Below, one piece after another: positions 1-8,482 of a stretch of DNA of 42,918 nucleotides. Position 1 is the first letter of the stretch; each line of letters opens with the position of its first letter. This DNA comes from Catenulispora sp. GTDB taxonomy: Bacteria > Actinomycetota > Actinomycetes > Streptomycetales > Catenulisporaceae. The notes beneath the pieces are model-generated. The model was given only the letters and a program-made list of their open reading frames with translations, had not been told where the DNA came from and ran no database searches. Location: assembly GCA_013361685.1 (NCBI GenBank), contig JABFXP010000101.1, positions 1 to 42,918 on the forward strand, written 5' to 3'. The translations under genes were made by a program, and so were the position numbers.

Positions 1-671
1 AAGGCGGAGCACGGCTCGAACCCCACAGCGGCGCGTGGAACGGGCAGAACGTCGGCTACATGGTCAACGTCGGCGACGGCGTCACGTATTCGAACCTGGG
101 TGTCTCCGACAGGCTGGACATCGGCTTCGCCGCAGCGGCCTCCGGCACGTTCAGCCTCTACGTCAACGGAGTCAAGAGCCAGAGCGTCGCCTTCACCGCA
201 ACCGGCGACTGGGGAACCTTCACGGAAAAGACAGTCACCGTGAACATCCCGGCCGGAGCCACCGTGACCCTGCAGCACGACGCTGGAGATGTGCCCATCA
301 ACGTGGACTACATCCAAGAGCCGCAACAGGCTGAATACGGCACCCTCCTCGGTGGTGCGAAGGGTGAAATCCGGAGTGGCGCCACCGACGGGATCAACGT
401 CGGATACCTGGCGAACGTCGGCGACGGCGTGACCTTCAACGGCCTTCACGCCTCGAACAAGCTGGCTATCGGCTACGCCGCAGCGGCCTCCGGCTCGCTG
501 AGTCTCTACGTCAACGGAGTCAAGAGCCAGAGCGTCGCCTTCACCGCAACCGGCGACTGGGGAACCTTCACGGAAAAGACGGTCAGCGTCAACATCCCGG
601 AAGGGTCCACCGTGACCCTGCAGCACGACTCCGGCGACACCGCTGTCAACGTGGACTTCGTCGACCAATAG
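1..671 (+). CDS. Carbohydrate-binding module (CBM6/35-like) protein, C-terminal part
   Basis: The reading frame is open from the window edge, so only the C-terminal ~222 residues are visible. They form two tandem beta-rich modules of about 116 residues, each with NVGDGV, LYVNGVKSQSV, TGDWGTFTEKTV and VTLQHD segments, and each ending in a VNVD(F/Y) strand. This pattern resembles the CBM6/CBM35 beta-sandwich found at the C-terminus of secreted actinobacterial glycoside hydrolases. The two modules share a perfect 77-bp DNA repeat (156-232 and 504-580). The catalytic part would lie upstream of the window. A substrate-binding role is inferred from fold resemblance; the ligand cannot be told. It converges on the sugar ABC transporter genes. 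Confidence 0.7.
   Translation, partial: GGARLEPHSGAWNGQNVGYMVNVGDGVTYSNLGVSDRLDIGFAAAASGTFSLYVNGVKSQSVAFTATGDWGTFTEKTVTVNIPAGATVTLQHDAGDVPINVDYIQEPQQAEYGTLLGGAKGEIRSGATDGINVGYLANVGDGVTFNGLHASNKLAIGYAAAASGSLSLYVNGVKSQSVAFTATGDWGTFTEKTVSVNIPEGSTVTLQHDSGDTAVNVDFVDQ
156..580 (+). repeat. 77-bp perfect direct repeat inside the tandem CBM modules
   Basis: Bases 156-232 and 504-580 are identical over 77 bp, with a 348-bp period (116 codons). The surrounding module sequence has diverged at many positions. This suggests recent domain duplication or gene conversion limited to the central strands. Confidence 0.9.
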
Positions 672-769
672 CGCCGCCGACAACACAACTGTCACGCAAA
701 AGAGGCGCTCCACCCAAGGTCCGGTTCCCCGCCCACCCACACATCGGGTCGGAGCGCCGCGAAAGAAGG

Positions 770-810
770 CATCGTGCGGCCCGCAACCCCTCTTTGCGGA
801 CCGCACGATG
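770..810. terminator. Bidirectional terminator between convergent genes
   Basis: A two-part hairpin with a 10-bp outer stem (CATCGTGCGG at 770-779 with CCGCACGATG at 801-810) and a 6-bp inner stem (CCGCAA at 781-786 with TTGCGG at 794-799), separated by one C/A mismatch and closed by a 7-nt loop. There is no U-tract, which is common in actinobacteria. It sits between the CBM gene and the convergent permease, so it could stop transcription from both sides. Confidence 0.75.
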
Positions 811-835
811 GATTGCGGGGCGCCGGCGTCCCACC

Positions 836-1966
836 TCAGCCGGTTGCCATGCCCGCGGCCTGAGGCTGCGGATCCGACGGACCGCGCCTGGCGGTCGACC
901 GCCGCCGCAGCCACCGCGCCAAGCCGTCGGCGGACGCGGCGAGGAAGATGAACGCTCCGGTGACGATCTGCTGGTCGTAGTCCTGCAGACCGAGCAGGCT
1001 CATGCCGTTGGACAGGAATCCGAGGAAGAGCACGCCGATCCCGGTGCGCAGCAGGCTTCCCCGGCCACCGGCCAGACTGGTACCGCCCAGGACGACGGCA
1101 CCGACGACGTTGAGCAGCAGCGGGCTGCCCATGCTGGCGCTCGCGCCGGCCAGGCCGGAGGTCAGGACGACGCCGGCGATCGCCGAGAACAGTCCTGCGA
1201 CGGCGTAGACGCTCAGGGTGGTGCGCGCGACTCTGATACCGCTGATCCGCGCGACCTCCACGTTCGCGCCGACATGCAGCACGCGGCGGCCCCACTTGGT
1301 ACGGGTCAGCGCGACCTGGGCCAGGACATAGAGCACCACGGCCAGCCACACGGAGTCCGGAACTCCCCCGGGCCCGTCGATGCTGAACTGGATGAAGCCG
1401 GTGGGCACCGGTCCGATCGTCTTGCCGTGGACGAGCAACGTGGTACACCCGCTGACGACATAAAGACCGGCAAGTGTCACGGCAAAGGGCACGACCTTCA
1501 GCTTCGCCACCGTCGCGCCGACCAGCGCTCCGATCGCCGCGCCCGCGAACAGCCCGCCGGCGATACCCAGCGCCAAGCTCCCGGTGGTACTCATCACCCA
1601 CGCCGAGGCGACGCCGCTGGCTCCGATGACGCTGCCGACCGACAAGTCGATGCCCCCGGTCAAGATCACGAAGGTGGCACCGATCGCAGCGATCGCGACC
1701 ACCGCCGACTGGCTGAACACGTTGATGATGTTGGATTTCGCCAGAAGGCCGTCGGTCAGGAAGCTGAGCACCACGATCAGCAGGATCAGTGCCGGCAGCA
1801 TCGCCAGGTCCGCGAGCCATCCCGGGCGTCGGGAAGGGGCACGAAGCCAGCTCGCCGGCCGGCCACGCCTGGCGGGCGTCGCGCGGACGACGTCCGCCGG
1901 CGCCTTGGAGGATGCAGTGGAGGACCCGCGAGCCGGGCCCTCCACACGCGCACGGTCAGGAGCCAC
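836..1966 (-). CDS. Sugar ABC transporter permease, RbsC-type (second permease)
   Basis: A 376-residue inner-membrane permease of the ribose/xylose/galactose (BPD_transp_2) family. After a ~45-residue Arg/Pro-rich cytoplasmic N-terminus come hydrophobic segments from about residue 50 and the family signature GGIDLSVGSVIGASG, followed by the VVLGGTSLAGGRGS loop. The GTG start at 1966 overlaps the end of the binding-protein gene by 11 nt; a GTG seven codons later is an alternative. It is the last gene of the leftward importer operon and the second permease in it, so the transporter may use a heterodimeric membrane channel. Substrate unknown. Confidence 0.88.
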   Translation of the reverse strand: MAPDRARVEGPARGSSTASSKAPADVVRATPARRGRPASWLRAPSRRPGWLADLAMLPALILLIVVLSFLTDGLLAKSNIINVFSQSAVVAIAAIGATFVILTGGIDLSVGSVIGASGVASAWVMSTTGSLALGIAGGLFAGAAIGALVGATVAKLKVVPFAVTLAGLYVVSGCTTLLVHGKTIGPVPTGFIQFSIDGPGGVPDSVWLAVVLYVLAQVALTRTKWGRRVLHVGANVEVARISGIRVARTTLSVYAVAGLFSAIAGVVLTSGLAGASASMGSPLLLNVVGAVVLGGTSLAGGRGSLLRTGIGVLFLGFLSNGMSLLGLQDYDQQIVTGAFIFLAASADGLARWLRRRSTARRGPSDPQPQAAGMATG

Positions 1967-2990
1967 AGCCCCACACCTGCGAGCTGGTCGTGGCGAAGTT
2001 CGCCTGGTTGAGGGTGAGGCCCTTGGCCTGGACGGTCTGCGGATCCACCTTGCCGCCTCCGGTGGCCGTGGTGACCGCCGCGATGGCCTGCTTGCCGAAG
2101 TCGGCGACCGGCGTGGCGATGTCGGCGTCGAGTGTCTTGGCCTTCATGGCTTTGCAGCCGTTCGGGTCACCGTCGATCGTCACCATGAACACGTGCTTGG
2201 CGTCGCCGATCGGTGCCAGCCGGTTGGCCGCGGTGAGCGCCGACTGCACGGACGGCAGCAGGAAGTCCGACGGACTGTAGATCGCGTTGATGCCGGGGTC
2301 CTTCTGCAGCGCGTTCGACGTTCCGTCCAGTGCCTGGTCGGGCTTCCAGTCGGTGGGGACCTGGGAGACGATCGTGACGTTCGGGTTGCCGACGAGCGCG
2401 GCGTTGAAGCCGTCGCGGCGGCCGATCGCGTTCTGGTCGGTCAAGCCGCCCACCAGCTCCAGCACCTTCAGCGGCGTGGTCTTGGCCGCGTTGATGAACT
2501 CGGCTGCGACCGCGGCGCCGTCGGCCTTCGGGTCGCCGGTGATCTGGAAGCTGACGGACTGCTGGTCGGCGACCGCCCGGTCGATGGTCAAAAACGGCAC
2601 GTCGTGTGCCTTGGCCAGGCTGATCGAGGACGAGATCTGCTGCCCGTCCTGGGCGATCGCGATCACCGCGTCGACCTTCTTGGCCTGGATCAGGTCCTGG
2701 ATCTGCGAGGCCTGCTTCTGCGGATCCTGGTCGGCGACGTCGAACACGACCGTGTAGCCGGCCGCGTCGGCGGCGCTCTGGATCGCGTTCTTCTCGGCGG
2801 ATCGGATCGAGTTGAGCAGGTCGAAGCTCACGCCGATCGTGAGCTTCTTGCCGTGGGCCGCGGCCGACCCCCCGGAGGCGGCGGACGACCCGGGGGACGT
2901 GCTCGAGCTCTTGGTCGAGCTGCAGCCCGCGAGGACCAGCGATGCAGCGACGACCGCGACGGCGTAGCGCGAGATTCCGACAGATTTCAC
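1956..2990 (-). CDS. Sugar ABC transporter substrate-binding lipoprotein, RbsB-like
   Basis: A 344-residue periplasmic-binding-protein family 4 (RbsB-like) lipoprotein. The GTG at 2990 follows a clear GAGGGGAG ribosome-binding site and gives a signal peptide ending in the lipobox LAGC, then a Ser/Thr/Gly linker and the mature domain starting at KLTIGVSFD. Ribose-binding hallmarks include DQDPQKQASQIQDLI, VDAVIAIAQDG, the hinge segment VPFLTIDRAV, and GRRDGFNAAL. The same frame stays open upstream, but that part is the shadow of the neighbouring permease and lacks a signal peptide. It would capture the sugar outside the membrane for the two permeases and the ATPase. Confidence 0.9.
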   Translation of the reverse strand: MKSVGISRYAVAVVAASLVLAGCSSTKSSSTSPGSSAASGGSAAAHGKKLTIGVSFDLLNSIRSAEKNAIQSAADAAGYTVVFDVADQDPQKQASQIQDLIQAKKVDAVIAIAQDGQQISSSISLAKAHDVPFLTIDRAVADQQSVSFQITGDPKADGAAVAAEFINAAKTTPLKVLELVGGLTDQNAIGRRDGFNAALVGNPNVTIVSQVPTDWKPDQALDGTSNALQKDPGINAIYSPSDFLLPSVQSALTAANRLAPIGDAKHVFMVTIDGDPNGCKAMKAKTLDADIATPVADFGKQAIAAVTTATGGGKVDPQTVQAKGLTLNQANFATTSSQVWGCGS

Positions 2991-3019
2991 GGTAACTCCC
3001 CTCACTTCGTTATTCTTGA

Positions 3020-4054
3020 TCACGCTGAACCCGCGGTGTCGGCGCGACCGGCGTTCGCCGGCCGTCGACGGCTGGTCAGCCCGACTGTGCGAGCGAGAAC
3101 CCGCCACCGGGCACCGGCGGCGAGGACCGCGACGAGCAGGACGCCGCCGCGGACGATGTCGAAGACGTAGGGCGAGGACCCGGAGAAGACCAGGCCGGTC
3201 TGTACGGTGGTGAGGACCAGGGCGCCCAGGACCGTGCCGCCGATGCTGCCGCGCCCGCCGAACAGGCTGGTCCCGCCCAGGACCACCGCCGTGATGACGG
3301 TCAGTTCGAAGCCCTGCCCGATGGAGGGCTGCACGGCACCGAGCCGGGCGGTCTGCGTCAGTGAGGCCACCGCCGCCAGCACTCCCGCCAGCGCATAGGC
3401 CCCGATGAGAACGGTGCGCACCGGGAGCCCGGCGTCCACGGCGGCGCCGTGGTTGGACCCGACGGCCTGCACGTATCGGCCGAACCTGGTGCGGCTGAAC
3501 ACCAGTCCCCCGCACAGCGCGGTGACCGCGGCGAGCAGGATCGGGGTGGGCACGCCGAGCAGGGATCCGGTCCCGATACCGCGCAGCCCCTCCGGGAGGC
3601 TGATGTCCTGCTGACCGGTGATGTGGCCGCCGGCTCCGCGGAACGCCTGCATCGTGGCCAGCGTGACGATGAGCGCCGGGACCCCGGTCATGGCGACGGC
3701 GAGGCCGTTGACCAGGCCCATCAGCAGGCCGGTCGCGCCGATGGCGAGGAAGACGCCGATGGCCGGCTGGTCGATCAGGGCACTGCTGGACTCCACCGCG
3801 GCGGCCAGGAACAGCATCGAGCCGACCGACAGATCGATCCCGGAGGTCATGATCACGTAGGTCATGCCCACCGCCGCGATGGTCAACGGACTGGCCTGGA
3901 CGGCGATGTTGCGCAGGTTCGCCACCGTGGCGAAGCCGTCATACCAGGCGGCCAGGATGACGAGCAGTGTGACCAGCACCGGCAGCAGCGGCTGCCGCCG
4001 CAGCACCGAGCGGGTCCAGATGCCGACCGAACCCGCAGAAGGCAGCGAGGTCAT
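3020..4054 (-). CDS. Sugar ABC transporter permease, RbsC-type (first permease)
   Basis: A 344-residue polytopic membrane protein of the RbsC/XylH family. It shows SGIDLSVGSMLFLAAAV near residue 70, the conserved NGLAVAMTGVPALIVTLATM region, an EAA-like segment SRTRFGRYVQAVGSN, and VVLGGTSLFGGRGSIGGT. Its ATG overlaps the stop of the ATPase gene by 4 nt (ATGA), and the binding-protein gene follows after 29 bp. It is homologous to the permease at 836-1966, with the order ATPase-permease-binding protein-permease. It forms the translocation pore; the sugar is not evident from sequence. Confidence 0.9.
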   Translation of the reverse strand: MTSLPSAGSVGIWTRSVLRRQPLLPVLVTLLVILAAWYDGFATVANLRNIAVQASPLTIAAVGMTYVIMTSGIDLSVGSMLFLAAAVESSSALIDQPAIGVFLAIGATGLLMGLVNGLAVAMTGVPALIVTLATMQAFRGAGGHITGQQDISLPEGLRGIGTGSLLGVPTPILLAAVTALCGGLVFSRTRFGRYVQAVGSNHGAAVDAGLPVRTVLIGAYALAGVLAAVASLTQTARLGAVQPSIGQGFELTVITAVVLGGTSLFGGRGSIGGTVLGALVLTTVQTGLVFSGSSPYVFDIVRGGVLLVAVLAAGARWRVLARTVGLTSRRRPANAGRADTAGSA

Positions 4055-5556
4055 CGCGCACCTCCGGTGGCGAGCCGGATCACGGACTCCTGCGTGGCCT
4101 GCGACCGGTCGAGGACGCCGGCCAGGTGGCCGTTGTGCATGACGCCGACGCGGTGGCTCAATCCGAGCACCTCTTCCATCTCCGAACTGATGAGCAGCAC
4201 CGACGAGCCGGCCCGCGCCAGGTCAACGAGCAGCCGGTGGATTTCGGCCTTCGCACCGACGTCGATGCCGCGAGTCGGCTCGTCCAGAATGATCAATCGG
4301 GGCTCCCGGGCAAGCCATTTGCCGATGACGACTTTCTGCTGGTTGCCGCCGCTGAGCGACCCGCCCTGCGCCCCCAGGCCGCCACGAGCCACCAGGTGCA
4401 CCTTCTGCCCGAGCCGAGTGGTCAGGCCGCGTTCGGCGCCGCCGTCGAGCCACCCGAGCCACCCGGCACGGCCCACCGAGTCCAGGTCGACCATCGACAG
4501 GCTCTCGGCGATGGGCCGCTCCAGGAACAGCCCCTCGCCACGGCGGTCCTCGGTGATGAAGGCCATCCCCGCGGCGATGGACGCGCCCACGTTGCCCCGG
4601 CGCAGCTGCCGGCCGGCCATCTCGACCGTCCCGATCTTGCCGGCCAATCCGAAGACCGCCCGGGCGACCTCGGTCCGTCCCGAACCCATCAGCCCCGCCA
4701 GGCCGAAGATCTCGCCGGCGGCGATGTCGAACGAGACGTCGCTGATGCGGCCACCGTCGCCCAGCTTGCGCACCGACAGCATGATCGTGGACTGCGGCTT
4801 CGGGAGCGGGGGGTGCCCCTGAGCGAGTTCCCGGCCGACCATGAGCGACTCCAAGGTCCCCCGGTCGAGCTGCCGAGTCGGCTGGTCGGCGACGACCCGG
4901 CCGTCACGCATCACCACGACCCGCTGACTGAGTCGGAAGATCTCCTCCATGTAGTGCGAGATGTACAGGATCGCGACACCTTCGCCGCGCAGCTGTTCGA
5001 CGATCCGCATCACCAGCTCGCGCTCCGCCAGGTTCAGCGACGCGGTCGGCTCGTCGAACACGATGGCTCGCGGCTCGGCGGCCAGAGCCTTGGCGATCTC
5101 GACAAGCTGTCGTTGCCCGGCGGACAAGTCACGCACCAAAGCTTCGGGGCCGAAGCCCGCACCGACCCGCTTCAGGATCGGGGCCGCGGCGCGCCGCAAC
5201 CGGCGCGGCCGGACGATCACGCCGGGCTCGCCGCTCAGGTGGCCGAGCAGCACGTTCTCAGCGACCGTCAGATCCGGGAACAGGCTGGTCTCCTGGTGGA
5301 CGGTCGCGACGCCCGAGTGCTTGGTCCCCGCCACCCCCTCCGCGGCGAGGGCGACACCGAACCTGACCCCGCCGGAGTCCGGGCGGATCAGCCCGCCGAC
5401 GATGTTCTTGATCGTGGACTTGCCGGCCCCGTTCTCGCCGGCCAAGGCGACGACCTCGCCGGCGGAGACGGTGAAGGAGACGCCGTCGACCGCGACGATG
5501 CCGCCGAACGCCTTGGAAACGCCTTCGACCGCGATCGCCGACACCGGGCTCAGCAC
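4051..5556 (-). CDS. Sugar ABC transporter ATP-binding protein, RbsA/MglA-type
   Basis: A 501-residue protein with two fused ATPase domains, as in RbsA/XylG/MglA. Domain 1 (about 1-240) has Walker A GENGAGKST, signature LSAGQRQ and Walker B IVFDEPTASL. Domain 2 (about 255-501) has a degenerate P-loop (GLMGSGRTE), signature LSGGNQQ and Walker B LIILDEPTRGIDVGAK. This asymmetry is normal for the family. The GTG at 5556 is the chosen start; it overlaps a 12-codon minicistron with a better ribosome-binding site. It energises the importer and is the first gene of the leftward operon, facing the catabolic operon across a 327-bp shared promoter region. Confidence 0.92.
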   Translation of the reverse strand: MLSPVSAIAVEGVSKAFGGIVAVDGVSFTVSAGEVVALAGENGAGKSTIKNIVGGLIRPDSGGVRFGVALAAEGVAGTKHSGVATVHQETSLFPDLTVAENVLLGHLSGEPGVIVRPRRLRRAAAPILKRVGAGFGPEALVRDLSAGQRQLVEIAKALAAEPRAIVFDEPTASLNLAERELVMRIVEQLRGEGVAILYISHYMEEIFRLSQRVVVMRDGRVVADQPTRQLDRGTLESLMVGRELAQGHPPLPKPQSTIMLSVRKLGDGGRISDVSFDIAAGEIFGLAGLMGSGRTEVARAVFGLAGKIGTVEMAGRQLRRGNVGASIAAGMAFITEDRRGEGLFLERPIAESLSMVDLDSVGRAGWLGWLDGGAERGLTTRLGQKVHLVARGGLGAQGGSLSGGNQQKVVIGKWLAREPRLIILDEPTRGIDVGAKAEIHRLLVDLARAGSSVLLISSEMEEVLGLSHRVGVMHNGHLAGVLDRSQATQESVIRLATGGAR

Positions 5557-5588
5557 TGTCGGCTCGCCACTGGACGGTGTTCGGACAT
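5550..5588 (-). CDS. Possible 12-aa leader minicistron (MSEHRPVASRQC) before the ATPase gene
   Basis: An ATG at 5588, preceded by GGGAGGCGTG, opens a 12-codon frame. Its TGA (5552-5550) overlaps the GTG start of the ATPase gene (5556) by 7 nt in another frame. The ATPase GTG has no good ribosome-binding site of its own, so ribosomes finishing the minicistron could reinitiate there. Coupling is inferred from geometry only. The alternative is that this is just upstream sequence, or that a frameshift would join it to the ATPase. Confidence 0.35.
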   Translation of the reverse strand: MSEHRPVASRQC

Positions 5589-5655
5589 CACGCCTCCCAA
5601 AAAAGTTCCCGTTTACATACGGTCAGCCTCGCCAAGCCGTCTATCGGCGATAAAG

Positions 5656-5698
5656 GCATTCGATGGTTTTGATGAATGCATCGTCTTGCTGGGATGCA
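5656..5698. promoter_or_regulatory. Divergent regulatory region with two overlapping dyads
   Basis: The 327-bp gap between the importer operon and the catabolic operon must hold both promoters. It contains GCATTC-N12-GAATGC (5656-5661 and 5674-5679) and an overlapping TGCATC-N10-GATGCA (5677-5682 and 5693-5698). The second is a perfect 6-bp-arm interrupted dyad whose ATC/GAT half-sites are like LysR-type operators. The LysR gene at the end of the rightward operon is the obvious candidate to bind here. The rest of the gap shows no gene. Confidence 0.45.
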
Positions 5699-5883
5699 CC
5701 AGACGTTACGCTGAGGAACCGAACGCGTGAAGCGCGTGTTTCAGCAGGTCGCAATCCGGAATCCGAATCGCTGCCTCGGAGCGCGGCGCGAGCGGCCCGG
5801 CCAGCACCTATCCGCGATACGGATGGCGCCGTTCTGTTACTCGCGCTTCGCGTCGTCGCAGGTATCGACCTAGGGTCGGCGGT

Positions 5884-6006
5884 ATGACAATCCCGCTTCA
5901 GGTCTCTGAAACCGGACTCCGCAGAATTCAGGACGACCGCTTCGGCATGCTCGCACTCCGGGGGCGCGACGGCCTCATCACCACGATCCGCATGGAGCTT
6001 TCATGA
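5884..6006 (+). CDS. Small 40-aa ORF coupled to the dehydratase gene
   Basis: ATG at 5884 opens 40 codons, ending QDDRFGMLALRGRDGLITTIRMELS in two lines of ordinary residues (MTIPLQVSETGLRRIQDDR, then FGMLALRGRDGLITTIRMEL). Its TGA overlaps the next ATG as ATGA. The same 4-nt junction joins every gene downstream through to the LysR gene, which supports this ORF being translated. I do not recognise a family. It has no signal peptide or membrane segment. It might be a small partner protein, a leader that sets translation of the operon, or the C-terminal relic of a lost enzyme: the frame is open back to 5731 but has no ATG there. Confidence 0.45.
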   Translation: MTIPLQVSETGLRRIQDDRFGMLALRGRDGLITTIRMELS

Positions 6007-7535
6007 CGGGAACGCAAGGCGCCGGCGGCGTCGTGCTGCTGGTGCCCAGGGTGGGGCTGGACGACGTCGGGCTCGTCCAGGTCGATGTCAGCGCCGGGAC
6101 GCCGGTCCACACGCCGGACGGACCGGTCTCGGCCTCGGCCGACATTCCCGCCGGCCACAAAGTCGCAGTACGTGCCATCGCGGCCGGTGCGCCGGTGCGC
6201 AAGTATGGCGAAGTGATCGGCATCGCGCGGGAGGACATCCCGCCCGGCGCGCACGTGCACACCCACAACCTCGGCATGGGTCCATACAGCATGGGCGAGG
6301 AATCCTCGCCCGGCACCGCGGTACCCTGGCAGCCCCCGGCCGAACCGACGCGCGACCATTTCCTCGGCTACCGCCGGTCCGGCGGCCTGGCGGCGACTCG
6401 CAACTACATCGCGGTGTTGCCGACAGTGAACTGCTCGGCGACGGTGGCCCGGATGATCGCCCAGACCGCGAACGCCCGCTACGCCGGAGTGCCGGACTTC
6501 GACGGTGTCATCGCACTGACGCACGATCTGGGCTGCGGCATGGCCGAGGGCACGGCGGGCGATGACATCCTGCGCCGCACGCTGCGCGGCTACGCGGAGC
6601 ACGTGAACATCGCCAGAGTGCTGACAGTGAGCCTGGGCTGTGAGATCAACCAGCCGGAGAACGTCTTCGGAGCCGAGGTGATGACCGAGACCCTCGGCAT
6701 CCAGGACCTCGGAGGTACCGTCGCGACGGTCAACGCCGGGCTGGAGCGGATCGACAAGCTGGTCGCCGAGGTCAGCGGCCTTGCGCGGGAGCCGATCCCG
6801 TTGTCGGAGCTGACACTGGGCTTGCAGTGCGGAGGCAGCGACGCATACTCCGGGCTGACCGCGAATCCGACCCTGGGCGTGGCTGCGGACCTGCTGGTCG
6901 CCGCGGGCGGCCGGGTCGTCCTGGGCGAAACGCCGGAGATCTACGGCGCCGAGCACCAGCTGCGCCGCAGAGCCGCCACCCCGGAGGTCTGCCAACGGAT
7001 CGACGAGCTCATCGACTGGTGGCATGACTACACCGCGCGCAACGGCGCGGAGCTGGACAACAACCCGTCCAAGGGCAATCGGGCCGGCGGCATCACCACC
7101 ATCTGGGAGAAATCGTTGGGGGCGGTCCTCAAAGGCGGCACCAGTCCGCTCAACGCCGTCGTCGCCTACGCCGAAGCGGTCACCGCGCCAGGGCTGACCT
7201 TCATGGACACCCCCGGCTACGATCCGGTCTCGGCGACCGGGATGGTCGCCGGCGGGGCGAACCTGCTGGCGTTCACGACTGGTCGGGGTTCGGTGTTCGG
7301 CTCGCGGCCCACACCCTGCCTGAAGATCAGCACGACGACCCGGCTCTACGATCACATGCACGGTGACATGGACTTCGACGCCGGACCGGCGATGGCCCGC
7401 GAAGATCAGCTCCGTTACGGCGTCGCACTGTTCGAAACGCTGGTGGACATGGCGTCCGGGGCTCCGAGCAAGTCCGAGGCGCTCGGGTTCGGCAACGAGG
7501 AGATCGTGCCGTGGCGGATGGGAGCAGTCGTATGA
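6003..7535 (+). CDS. UxaA-family sugar-acid dehydratase (altronate/galactarate dehydratase-like)
   Basis: A 510-residue member of the UxaA/GarD family, which removes water from sugar acids to give 2-keto-3-deoxy acids in an iron-dependent reaction. The N-terminal part (about 15-95) is SAF-like (HKVAVRAIAAGAPVRKYGEVIG, ending HVHTHNL). The catalytic part has NYIAVLPTVNCSATVA, LTHDLGCGMA, LTLGLQCGGSDAYSG, LGETPEIYGAE and PSKGNRAGGITTIWEKSLG, all family hallmarks. The exact acid (altronate, galactarate or a pentonate/deoxy-hexonate) cannot be read from sequence. It follows the 40-aa ORF and precedes the lactonase, each with ATGA overlap. In the proposed route it makes the 2-keto-3-deoxy-aldonate. 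Confidence 0.88.
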   Translation: MTGTQGAGGVVLLVPRVGLDDVGLVQVDVSAGTPVHTPDGPVSASADIPAGHKVAVRAIAAGAPVRKYGEVIGIAREDIPPGAHVHTHNLGMGPYSMGEESSPGTAVPWQPPAEPTRDHFLGYRRSGGLAATRNYIAVLPTVNCSATVARMIAQTANARYAGVPDFDGVIALTHDLGCGMAEGTAGDDILRRTLRGYAEHVNIARVLTVSLGCEINQPENVFGAEVMTETLGIQDLGGTVATVNAGLERIDKLVAEVSGLAREPIPLSELTLGLQCGGSDAYSGLTANPTLGVAADLLVAAGGRVVLGETPEIYGAEHQLRRRAATPEVCQRIDELIDWWHDYTARNGAELDNNPSKGNRAGGITTIWEKSLGAVLKGGTSPLNAVVAYAEAVTAPGLTFMDTPGYDPVSATGMVAGGANLLAFTTGRGSVFGSRPTPCLKISTTTRLYDHMHGDMDFDAGPAMAREDQLRYGVALFETLVDMASGAPSKSEALGFGNEEIVPWRMGAVV

Positions 7536-8482
7536 GCGACGGTATCGGCTTCACTGTGAACGACAGCCAATCACCTGTGTTCTGGGACGGCCGGGCCATC
7601 CTCGGCGAGGGTCCGCTGTGGGACGGGCGGACAGAGACGCTGTACTGGGTGGACATCGCTGCCGGGCTCATCTACGCCCAAGGCCACAACCCTCGGCAAC
7701 ACGCTCGGATCGACGTCGGCGCCCAAGTGGGCGCGCTCGGGCTCACCGAGGATCCGAACGTGCTGATAGCCGCCCTGCGCACCGGCTGGCATCTCCTCGA
7801 CATGACCAGCCGTGGCCTGACCTTCCTGGCCGACCCCGAGGCCGACCGGCCGTCGTGTCGTTTCAACGACGGCTCGGTCGACCCGGCCGGCCGGTTCTGG
7901 ACCGGGTCGCTGGAGGACGGCGAGACCCGGCCGGTGGGCCGCCTCTATCGCATCGACGACACCGGCTCCTGGACCATCGCCGATGAGGGCTTCTACTGCT
8001 CGAACGGAATCGACTGGTCGCCGGACGGCCGGTGGATGTACTTCGTGGACTCCCGCGACGACCTGATCTACCGGTACGAGTTCGACAGCTACTCCGGGAC
8101 CGTCCGCGACCGCCAGGTGTTCGCGAACACCTCCGAGCTGGCCGGTATCCCGGACGGACTCCGGGTCGACTCGGCCGGTGACGTCTGGTGCGCCTTCTGG
8201 GACGGAGCCCAGGTCGTCCGTTTCACCCCGGACGGCGAGGTCGCCCAGCAGATACCGGTGCCGGTGCTGCGTCCGACCAGCGTCGCCTTCGGCGGGCCGG
8301 ACCTGCGCACCATGTTCATCACCTCGGCGTCGATCGAGTTGACCGAGGACCAGGTGCGGCAGTGGCCGCTGTCCGGCGCCGTGCTGTGTCTGGAAGTCGA
8401 AACGCCGGGCCTGCCCTCGAACCACTTCCACACCCTCCGCACACCTCGCAGACCCCACTGTTCAGAAGAGGTCACCCCATGA
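7532..8482 (+). CDS. SMP-30/gluconolactonase-family sugar lactonase
   Basis: A 316-residue six-bladed beta-propeller lactonase of the SMP-30/regucalcin family, which opens aldonolactones to aldonates using a divalent metal. Typical ligand-region motifs are visible: LGEGPLWD (metal Glu) near residue 27, RFNDGSVDPAGRFWTG, CSNGIDWSPDG, and IPDGLRVDSAGDVWCAFWDG (metal Asp). The ATG at 7532 was chosen because it overlaps the dehydratase stop as ATGA; a start 21 nt upstream would lie inside that gene without coupling. It likely hydrolyses the lactone produced by one of the SDR enzymes encoded next to it. Confidence 0.88.
   Translation: MSDGIGFTVNDSQSPVFWDGRAILGEGPLWDGRTETLYWVDIAAGLIYAQGHNPRQHARIDVGAQVGALGLTEDPNVLIAALRTGWHLLDMTSRGLTFLADPEADRPSCRFNDGSVDPAGRFWTGSLEDGETRPVGRLYRIDDTGSWTIADEGFYCSNGIDWSPDGRWMYFVDSRDDLIYRYEFDSYSGTVRDRQVFANTSELAGIPDGLRVDSAGDVWCAFWDGAQVVRFTPDGEVAQQIPVPVLRPTSVAFGGPDLRTMFITSASIELTEDQVRQWPLSGAVLCLEVETPGLPSNHFHTLRTPRRPHCSEEVTP

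Noticed and set aside
794-2011. Long plus-strand frame across the permease gene
   Set aside because: It is antisense to a clear RbsC-type permease, its translation is Gly/Asp/Arg/Gln low-complexity, and it shows no motif. It is a GC-driven shadow.
5663-5887. A 74-codon plus-strand frame in the divergent promoter region
   Set aside because: Arg/Ala-rich, no ribosome-binding site, and it runs through the operator-like dyads; more likely non-coding.
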